Below are positions 32,372-37,867 of a stretch of DNA of 37,867 nucleotides, in pieces. The DNA is taken from assembly GCA_963205005.1 (NCBI GenBank), contig CAUJHW010000075.1, positions 1 to 37,867 of the forward strand, in the 5' to 3' direction. Under the pieces are notes generated by a model. That model made no database searches and was not told the DNA's origin. It saw only the letters and a program-made list of their open reading frames with translations. Within the stretch, counting starts at the first letter, position 1. Each line of letters begins with the position of its first letter. This stretch comes from Pseudomonadota bacterium (GTDB taxonomy: Bacteria > Pseudomonadota > Alphaproteobacteria > Caulobacterales > Caulobacteraceae). The translations under genes and the position numbers were made by a program.

Positions 32372-34027
32372 ATGTACCAGTACGACACTGTCGACCGTCA
32401 GATGCTGGCCGACCGCACGGCCGAGTTCCGTGGCCAGGTCGCCCGCCGGCTCTCCGGAGAGCTCACCGAGGACCAGTTCAAGCGCCTGCGCCTGATGAAT
32501 GGCCTGTACCTGCAGCTGCACGCCTACATGCTGCGGGTGGCGGTCCCCTATGGATCACTGAACCCGACCCAGATGCGCAAGCTGGCCTGGATCGGACGCA
32601 CCTATGACAAGGGCTATGGCCACTTCACCACGCGCACCAACCTGCAGTTCCACTGGATCAGGCTGAAGGACGCACCGGATATCCTGGATCATCTGGCCAC
32701 CGTCGACATGCACGCGATCCAGACCTCAGGGAACTGCATCCGCAACGTCACCGCCGATCCCTACGCCGGGGCCACGGCCGAGGAGGTGGACGATCCGCGT
32801 GTGTGGGCCGAGGCGCTGCGCCAGTGGTCGACGTTCCACCCCGAATTCTCGCTGCTGCCGCGCAAGTTCAAGTTTGCGATCACCGCGGCGCCGAAGGACC
32901 GCACGGCGGCCCGGGTGCACGATATCGGACTGGTCCTGCGCCGGGCCCGGGACGGGGCGCTGGGCTTCGAGGTGATCGTCGGCGGCGGCATGGGGCGGAC
33001 GCCCTACATCGGCCCTACGATCCGCGAGTTCCTGCCGGCCAACCGGCTGATGTCGTACATGGAAGCGATCCTGCGCGTGTACAATCGCCACGGTCGCCGG
33101 GACAACAACTACAAGGCCCGGATCAAGATCCTGGTTGCGGCCCTGGGGACGGAGGAGTTCACCCGCCAGGTTGAGGCCGAGTGGGCGAAGATCGGCGACA
33201 GCGTCGACCTTCCGGACACCGAGCTGGCCCGCATCCGCGGCGCCTTCACCCGCACCGGCTTCGAGACCCTGCCGGCCCGCTCCGAGGTTTTTGAGGCCGC
33301 CAAGGCCTCGAACCCGGCCCTGGCCCGGTTCGCGCGCAACAATCTGAAGCCCCACAAGAAGCCCGGCTACGCGATCGTCGAGATCAGCCTGAAAGGCATC
33401 GGCGAAACCCCCGGCGACGCCACGTCCGAGCAGATGGAAGCCGTGGCTGACCTGGCCGAGCGCTATGGCCAGGACGACATCCGGGTGACCCACGAGCAGA
33501 ACCTCGTTCTGCCGCACGTGAAGCTCGACGATGTCGCGGCGGTCTGGGCCGGCCTTCATGCCGCGGGCATCGCCACGCCGAACATCAATCTGGTCAGCGA
33601 CATCATCGCCTGCCCGGGGCTGGACTACTGCGCGCTCGCCAATGCCCGGGCGATCCCGATCGCCCAGCACATCGCCGAGAAGTTCCGCGATCCGGACCGG
33701 GCCGAGAAGGTCGGCGAGCTGAAGATCAAGATCAGCGGCTGCATCAACGCCTGTGGCCACCACCACGTCGGCCACATCGGCATCCTGGGCGTCGATAAGA
33801 AGGGCGAGGAGTTCTACCAGCTCACCCTGGGCGGCTCCGGGGCCGAGGATGCGGCCCTGGGGTCGAGCCTGGGCCCGGCGCTGCCGTATGAGAAGGTGGC
33901 CGATGCGGTCGACACCCTGGTCGATGTCTACCTGCGCGAACGTCAGGACGGCGAACGCTTCCTCGACACCTTCCGGCGCACCGGCGTCACACCCTTCAAG
34001 GAGGCCGTCTATGCCGACGCTCATTGA
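32372..34027 (+). CDS. cysI: Siroheme sulfite reductase, ferredoxin-type
   Basis: A 551-residue siroheme and [4Fe-4S] enzyme reducing sulfite to sulfide with six electrons. The cluster and heme-bridging ligands are Cys414 and Cys420 in CPGLDYC and Cys457 and Cys461 in GCINACGHHH. The first ferredoxin-like repeat has the TTRTNLQFHWI substrate/heme arginine motif, and QTSGNCIRNV also contributes siroheme-binding Arg. One chain with two repeats is usual. The neighbours (siroheme methylase, CysH) favour sulfite over nitrite as substrate; the family also contains nitrite reductases, so that choice rests on context. The electron donor is probably ferredoxin or the Fpr encoded downstream. It overlaps the next gene by 17 bases. 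Confidence 0.93.
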   Translation: MYQYDTVDRQMLADRTAEFRGQVARRLSGELTEDQFKRLRLMNGLYLQLHAYMLRVAVPYGSLNPTQMRKLAWIGRTYDKGYGHFTTRTNLQFHWIRLKDAPDILDHLATVDMHAIQTSGNCIRNVTADPYAGATAEEVDDPRVWAEALRQWSTFHPEFSLLPRKFKFAITAAPKDRTAARVHDIGLVLRRARDGALGFEVIVGGGMGRTPYIGPTIREFLPANRLMSYMEAILRVYNRHGRRDNNYKARIKILVAALGTEEFTRQVEAEWAKIGDSVDLPDTELARIRGAFTRTGFETLPARSEVFEAAKASNPALARFARNNLKPHKKPGYAIVEISLKGIGETPGDATSEQMEAVADLAERYGQDDIRVTHEQNLVLPHVKLDDVAAVWAGLHAAGIATPNINLVSDIIACPGLDYCALANARAIPIAQHIAEKFRDPDRAEKVGELKIKISGCINACGHHHVGHIGILGVDKKGEEFYQLTLGGSGAEDAALGSSLGPALPYEKVADAVDTLVDVYLRERQDGERFLDTFRRTGVTPFKEAVYADAH

Positions 34028-34511
34028 GCTGAAGGACACCCTCGCGCGGACCGTGGATGATCCGTTCACCCACGTGGCCGATGGCGACGACCTGGCGACC
34101 GGCGATGTCATCGTCTCGCTGACGCGCTTCCAGGCCGATGGCGAGCGGCTGCTGTCCGAAGGCCGACGGGTCGGCGTGCGCGTGGCGGCCGGCGAGGAGG
34201 TCGAGGCCCTGGCCTATGACCTGCCGCGGCTGTCGGTGGTGGCGCTCGACTTCCCGAAGAACCTCGACGGCCGGGCCTTCTCCAACGCCCGCCTCCTGCG
34301 CGAACGGTATGGCTACAGGGGCGAGGTCCGCGCCGTGGGCGACGTTCTGCGTGAGTACGCCGCCTTCATGGTCCGCTGCGGCTTCGACGCCTTCGAGCCT
34401 GCCGATGGCGCCAGCGCCAATGAGTGGCAGGCGGCGACGGGCCGCTATCGTCATGTCTATCAGAGGTCCGCCGACGATCGTTCGCCGGCCTTCGTGGAGC
34501 GGCAGGGATGA
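34011..34511 (+). CDS. DUF934 family protein
   Basis: A 166-residue protein. The ATG at 34011 lies inside the end of the reductase gene and is preceded by a perfect AAGGAGG at 33999-34005, so the overlap is real. The pattern LPRLSVVALDFPKNLDGRAFSNARLLRERYGYRGEVRAVGDVLREYAAFMVRCGFDAF is the DUF934 signature, seen beside sulfite reductase genes. No enzyme activity is assigned to the family; an accessory role for the reductase is probable. Its stop overlaps the CysH ATG (ATGA). Confidence 0.88.
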   Translation: MPTLIELKDTLARTVDDPFTHVADGDDLATGDVIVSLTRFQADGERLLSEGRRVGVRVAAGEEVEALAYDLPRLSVVALDFPKNLDGRAFSNARLLRERYGYRGEVRAVGDVLREYAAFMVRCGFDAFEPADGASANEWQAATGRYRHVYQRSADDRSPAFVERQG

Positions 34512-35254
34512 GCCTGGCCTACGACTCCGGCGCGCGCAGCCAGACCCTTGCGGCGCGGCTCGACGCCGAGCTGCGACGGGCGCATCCGCGCACGATCCTG
34601 GAGTCGGCGGTCGAGAGCTTCGGTGATCGGCTGGCCCTGGTGTCGTCCTTCGGCGCGGAGTCGGCGGTGCTTCTGGACATCGCCGCGCGGGTGAAGCCGG
34701 ACATCGCCGTGCTGTTCCTCGACACCGGGATGCTGTTCGGCCAGACCCTCGACTACCGCAGGCAGCTTGCCGCCCGGCTGGGCCTCACCAACGTCCACGA
34801 CCTGCGCCCGGCCTATCAGGACCTCGCCACCGGCGATCCGCAGGCCAAGCTCTGGGAAACCGACACCGATGCGTGCTGCCATATCCGCAAGGTGCTGCCG
34901 CTGGACCTGGCGCTTCAGGGCTTCGACGGCTGGATCACCGGGCGCAAGCGCTTCCATGGCGGCGATCGCCTGAACCTGGCTGTGGTGGAGCACTCCGAGG
35001 GCAAGGTGAAGTTCAATCCCCTGGCCAACTGGGGCAAGGAAGACCTGGACGCCTACATCGCCGAGCACGCCCTGCCGCCGCACCCGCTCGTGGCCCAGGG
35101 TTTCCCGTCCATCGGCTGCTGGCCGTGCACGCAGCCGGCGGAAGAAGGCGAGGATGTCCGCGCCGGTCGCTGGAAAGGGCTGGACAAGTCCGAGTGCGGT
35201 ATCCATCTGGCGCGTGCGCCGGGGACCCCGAACAACGTCGGCGGCGATATCTAG
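34508..35254 (+). CDS. cysH: APS-type phosphosulfate reductase, [4Fe-4S]
   Basis: A 248-residue enzyme that reduces adenylylsulfate (or PAPS) to sulfite using thioredoxin or glutaredoxin. The ATG at 34508 overlaps the DUF934 stop. The P-loop-like ATP-pyrophosphatase core starts with LVSSFGAESAVLL near residue 46. The iron-sulfur cysteines are Cys123-Cys124 (DACCHIRK) and Cys204/Cys207 (GCWPC). The catalytic Cys230 is in the C-terminal ECGIH. A CC plus CxxC set is diagnostic of the cluster-containing reductases that prefer APS, in contrast to enterobacterial PAPS reductase, so a separate APS kinase is not needed for this route. The last segment (GTPNNVGGDI) is short and ends without an extra thioredoxin domain. 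Confidence 0.94.
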   Translation: MSLAYDSGARSQTLAARLDAELRRAHPRTILESAVESFGDRLALVSSFGAESAVLLDIAARVKPDIAVLFLDTGMLFGQTLDYRRQLAARLGLTNVHDLRPAYQDLATGDPQAKLWETDTDACCHIRKVLPLDLALQGFDGWITGRKRFHGGDRLNLAVVEHSEGKVKFNPLANWGKEDLDAYIAEHALPPHPLVAQGFPSIGCWPCTQPAEEGEDVRAGRWKGLDKSECGIHLARAPGTPNNVGGDI

Positions 35255-35265
35255 GACTTTCCAGC

Positions 35266-36081
35266 ATGAACGACGTGACAGCGGCGCAGCCGGCCATGAA
35301 GGCGTCGGGCGCCTTCTTCGTGGAGACGGTGACCTGGGTCCAGCACTGGACCGAGACCCTGTTCTCCTTCCGCACCACCCGCGACCCGGCTCTGCGCTTC
35401 GCGAGCGGCCAGTTCGTGATGGTCGGGCTGATGAAGGAAGACGGCAAGCCGCTGCTGCGCGCCTATTCCATCGCCTCGCCGTCCTGGCACGAGGAGCTCG
35501 AGTTCTATTCGATCAAGGTGCCGGACGGCCCGCTGACCTCACGCCTGCAGCACCTGCAGGTGGGCGACCAGGTCCTGATCGGCCGCAAGCCCACCGGCAC
35601 CCTGGTGCTGGACGGCCTGAAGCCCGGCAAGCGGCTCTACATGCTGGGCACAGGCACGGGCCTCGCGCCCTGGCTGTCGCTGGCCCGCGATCCGGAAGTC
35701 TACGACCGCTTCGAAACCGTCGTGGTGACCCATACGGTGCGGGCGGTGGCCGACCTCAATTACCGCGAACTGTTCGAGCATGAACTGGCTCAGGACGAGA
35801 TCCTGGGCGAGATGATCGGCGGCAAGCTGAAGTACTATCCGACCGTGACGCGCGAGCCGTTCAGGACCCAGGGCCGGATCACCGACCTGATCGCCTCGGG
35901 CCAGATGTTCCGCGACCTGGACCTGCCGCCGTTCAATCCCGCCGAAGACCGCGTCATGCTGTGCGGCGGTCCCTCGGTGCTGGTCGACCTGAAGCAGCAG
36001 CTGGTCGACCTGGGCTATGTGGAGGGGTCCCTGGCCAGTCCGGGCGACTTTGTCCTGGAACGCGCCTTCGTCGAGACCTAG
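35266..36081 (+). CDS. fpr: Ferredoxin-NADP+ reductase
   Basis: A 271-residue FAD enzyme passing electrons between NADPH and ferredoxin or flavodoxin. The ATG is at 35266, 11 bases after the cysH stop, with only a weak ribosome-binding site. The FAD-binding stretch is RAYSIASPSW (residue 66 on) and the nucleotide site is MLGTGTGLAPWLSLARDPEVY, with the CGGPSVL motif later. The protein ends in AFVET, the short C-terminal form of bacterial Fpr where the final aromatic of plant enzymes is absent. Placed at the end of the sulfite-reduction operon, it probably supplies reduced ferredoxin for the reductase. Its stop shares CTAG with the convergent NTPase gene. Confidence 0.93.
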   Translation: MNDVTAAQPAMKASGAFFVETVTWVQHWTETLFSFRTTRDPALRFASGQFVMVGLMKEDGKPLLRAYSIASPSWHEELEFYSIKVPDGPLTSRLQHLQVGDQVLIGRKPTGTLVLDGLKPGKRLYMLGTGTGLAPWLSLARDPEVYDRFETVVVTHTVRAVADLNYRELFEHELAQDEILGEMIGGKLKYYPTVTREPFRTQGRITDLIASGQMFRDLDLPPFNPAEDRVMLCGGPSVLVDLKQQLVDLGYVEGSLASPGDFVLERAFVET

Positions 36082-36614
36082 GCCGACCGGTCGAGCACGA
36101 AGGCGGCGCGCAACGCCAGATCGGCTTTCGGCACGACGACGGGCAGATAGTCCAGCTCGGCCAGGTTCCGGAGAATGCGCCCAAAGGTAGCCTCGGCCTC
36201 GTCCCAGTCCTGTCGGCGCTCGGCATCCGTGGCGTAGATTTCACGCCAGGGCGGAAAGACGAAGACCTGCCGGTTGTAACGCCGGGTGCGAACCATTTCC
36301 CGGAGCGTGGCGGTAGGTTCGACGCCGTTGCTGCGCCAGCTGTCGATGATCCCCCGATCGAAGAAGATCCGCCGCGTCTCGCCGGCAAGTTCGTCGAAGG
36401 CCGCCGTGTCACGCGCCGCGGTCAGATCGCAGAACAGGGCTGGATCGAGCCAGGGCAGGCCACGGCCGCCGGCTTCCCGTTGGTCGCGAATGACGGCGCG
36501 GGCGCTTTCGGCCACGACCCGCTCGCCCATCGCCGCGAGGTGACGGATGAGCGTCGTCTTGCCCACCCCCGGCCCGCCGGTAAAGACAATGAAGTTCGGT
36601 TTTTCGAGGATCAT
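36078..36614 (-). CDS. Small P-loop NTPase, AAA_28 type
   Basis: A 178-residue cytoplasmic protein. Walker A is FTGGPGVGKTTLIRHL at residues 10-25. A Walker-B-like FFDRGIID lies near residue 86, and RARRYNRQVFVFPPWREIYATDAERRQDW-type residues near 110-135 fit the lid and base-binding part. This is the ATP/GTP-binding family AAA_28 found in small kinases and NTPases, often annotated only as ATPase. Its substrate is unknown. It sits 28 bases behind the 3D-domain gene and may be cotranscribed with it. Confidence 0.85.
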   Translation of the reverse strand: MILEKPNFIVFTGGPGVGKTTLIRHLAAMGERVVAESARAVIRDQREAGGRGLPWLDPALFCDLTAARDTAAFDELAGETRRIFFDRGIIDSWRSNGVEPTATLREMVRTRRYNRQVFVFPPWREIYATDAERRQDWDEAEATFGRILRNLAELDYLPVVVPKADLALRAAFVLDRSA

Positions 36615-36642
36615 GTTCCGGCTCTGGCCGGAGAGGGCCGGC

Positions 36643-37122
36643 CTACTTCGGCGGGCAGCCGGTGAACTGGCCCACCTTCACGGCGGTCAGGGTCGAGAGG
36701 TTGAGCTTGCGCATCGGCTGCATCGAAGCCGCGCCGTGGCCGGTGTAGAGGTCGATCCGCTGACCCTTGATCGCGCCGCCCACGTCAGAGGCGTACCAGT
36801 AGCCGTCATGGGCGCCGCCGTCGGGCATCTTCAGGCCGACCGTCTCCTTGATGAAGATCACGGTCCGGCGGGGGATGATGTTCTTGTCCACGGCGATCGT
36901 GCGCATGGGCACGACGCGGCAGCCGAGGCTGTCGAGCGCGCCGACGCCCTTGGCGCCGGCATGATAGAGCGTGGCCTTCACGTTGAAGACGCCGGTTCCG
37001 GGCAGGGCGCCGGAGATCACCGAGGAAATCAGGTCCCCGACGGGATCCTTGGGCGCAGCTTGGGCGGCGGTTGAGGCGGAGATTGCGGCTAAGGCTGCCA
37101 GGGCGGCGAGGCGGCGTCGCAT
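36643..37122 (-). CDS. Exported 3D-domain protein, cell-wall lytic-transglycosylase-like
   Basis: A 159-residue protein. I chose the start at 37122 because AAGGAGG lies about 10 bases upstream and a Sec signal (MRRRLAALAALAAISAS...AQA) follows; the longer frame starts 37 codons further upstream with no signal. The C-terminal half is the 3D domain, named for its three aspartates, shared with the C-terminal part of MltA: residues with MRTIAVDKNIIPRRTVIFI and then YASDVGGAIKGQRIDLYTGHG. Its peptidoglycan-cleaving activity requires the conserved Asp residues, which are present. A separate peptidoglycan-binding domain is absent, so it is a minimal form. Confidence 0.88.
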   Translation of the reverse strand: MRRRLAALAALAAISASTAAQAAPKDPVGDLISSVISGALPGTGVFNVKATLYHAGAKGVGALDSLGCRVVPMRTIAVDKNIIPRRTVIFIKETVGLKMPDGGAHDGYWYASDVGGAIKGQRIDLYTGHGAASMQPMRKLNLSTLTAVKVGQFTGCPPK

Positions 37123-37217
37123 GGACGGCGTCCTCCTTCGTCGTTGAACTGGAGTGGCCGGAGTCCTAACGGCTGAGGTCCTTTGGGGCAACCCCGCACA
37201 GGCCCAGCCCGATATGC

Positions 37218-37262
37218 TGTGAGTTTTTCTCACACATCAGAGCGCAACCGTCGCTTGATGTG
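37218..37262. promoter_or_regulatory. Two dyads upstream of the glutathione transferase gene
   Basis: TGTGAG (37218-37223) and CTCACA (37229-37234) are perfect arms around five T residues. A second pair, CACATCA (37233-37239) and TGATGTG (37256-37262), partly overlaps it and has a 16-base loop. Both lie between the divergent 3D-domain and GST genes, 50 to 90 bases before the GST start. They may be operators for a redox or stress regulator; no regulator gene is near. There is no convincing promoter match. Confidence 0.4.
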
Positions 37263-37309
37263 CAGGGGAGATGTCGACAGATTTTGGGTTCACGCAGGAG
37301 GGTAGTGTC

Positions 37310-37867
37310 ATGAAAATCTATGGGGATAGCATCTCCGGAAACTGCCTGAAGGTGAAGTGGACGGCCGATATTCTGGGCCTTTCCTACGACTGGATCGAGG
37401 TGGATGTGATGCGGGCCGAGTCTCGGACGCCGGCCTTACTGGCGATGAATCCGGCCGGGCAGGTGCCGACGGTGGCGCTCGATGACGGGCGGCCCCTGGC
37501 CCAGTCCAACGCTATCATCCTGCATCTCGCTGAAGGCTCGGCGCTGATCCCCGCTGACGCCTATGATCGCGCCCGAATGCTCGAATGGCTGTTCTGGGAG
37601 CAGTACAGCCACGAGCCGTATGTCGCCGTCGCGCGCTTCCAGGTGAAGTACCAGGGCAGGCCGGTGTCGGAGCTCGAACCTCGCCTGGTGGAGCGCGGCA
37701 AGGCGGCGCTGCAGCGGCTCGAGGACGGCCTGGCGGCCTCGACGTTCCTGGTCGGCGAGCGGGTCACGCTCGCTGACGTGTCGCTGGTGGCCTACACGCG
37801 GATGGCCGGCGACGGCGGCTTCAACCTGGCGGACTACCCGCGGGTGACCGCCTGGATCGCACGCGTC
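37310..37867 (+). CDS. Glutathione S-transferase (3' end missing)
   Basis: The frame is open to the end of the window and gives 186 residues, so the C-terminus is cut. The ATG at 37310 has AGGAGG at 37296-37301 at suitable spacing. The N-terminal thioredoxin-like domain shows the catalytic region MKIYGDSISGNCLKV, the NPAGQVPTV motif with cis-Pro near residue 53 and the glutathione-binding QSNAIILHLA (Gln-Ser pair). The helical C-terminal domain includes LVGERVTLADVSLVAYTRMA, a typical N-capping box and hydrophobic staple. The enzyme conjugates or peroxidises with glutathione in the cytoplasm. Its substrate is unknown. Confidence 0.9.
   Translation, partial: MKIYGDSISGNCLKVKWTADILGLSYDWIEVDVMRAESRTPALLAMNPAGQVPTVALDDGRPLAQSNAIILHLAEGSALIPADAYDRARMLEWLFWEQYSHEPYVAVARFQVKYQGRPVSELEPRLVERGKAALQRLEDGLAASTFLVGERVTLADVSLVAYTRMAGDGGFNLADYPRVTAWIARV

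Noticed and set aside
1..37867. CRISPR array, insertion sequence, integrase or prophage genes
   Set aside because: I saw no regularly spaced repeats, no transposase or integrase motifs and no phage structural genes on either strand.

Overview
The window is about 38 kb of high-GC DNA with the gene style of an alphaproteobacterium, most likely Caulobacteraceae (Caulobacter, Phenylobacterium or a relative). The evidence is a large TonB-dependent receptor, many exported hydrolases with Sec or Tat signals, an alphaproteobacterial sulfite-reduction operon (siroheme methylase, DUF2849, sulfite reductase, DUF934, APS-type CysH, Fpr) and an orphan Hpt protein. I infer the taxon from gene content; I see no rRNA and no complete tRNA. 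Genes are packed tightly and often joined by 1 to 4 base overlaps. The longest stretch without a gene is 4339-4627 (289 bases), which holds the 3' end of a tRNA, probably an old attachment site.

Region 1 (1-4338): the 3' part of a MmgE/PrpD-family gene followed by two type-B carboxylesterases. Region 2 (4628-16808): six exported proteins on the + strand: an amidohydrolase with a C-terminal CIA30/CBM11-like domain, an M14 zinc carboxypeptidase, a TonB-dependent receptor, a gamma-glutamyltransferase and an HExxHxxGxxH metalloprotease. Together they look like a set for taking up and trimming peptides or other amide-linked compounds.

Region 3 (16805-25832): a LacI-type repressor, a 12-helix MFS importer, two xylose-isomerase-like TIM-barrel proteins, a Gfo/Idh/MocA oxidoreductase, a DUF1080 (3-keto-disaccharide hydrolase family) lipoprotein, a GMC flavoprotein and its Tat-exported small subunit. 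This fits a pathway that oxidises glycosides at C3 and then cleaves the 3-keto product. Two nearly identical palindromes, one next to the repressor and importer and one between the divergent DUF1080 and GMC genes, suggest that a single LacI protein controls both halves.

Region 4 (25856-30991): a two-domain sulfurtransferase, a TauD-like dioxygenase, a Tat-exported FMN alpha-hydroxy-acid dehydrogenase with an internal CxxCH motif, an Hpt protein, and a LysR regulator coupled to an exported UbiC-like protein. Region 5 (31167-36081) is the assimilatory sulfate-reduction operon: siroheme is made by the first gene, APS is reduced by CysH, sulfite by the siroheme enzyme, and Fpr probably recycles the electron carrier. 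Region 6 (36078-37867): a P-loop NTPase, an exported 3D-domain protein and a glutathione S-transferase cut by the window end.
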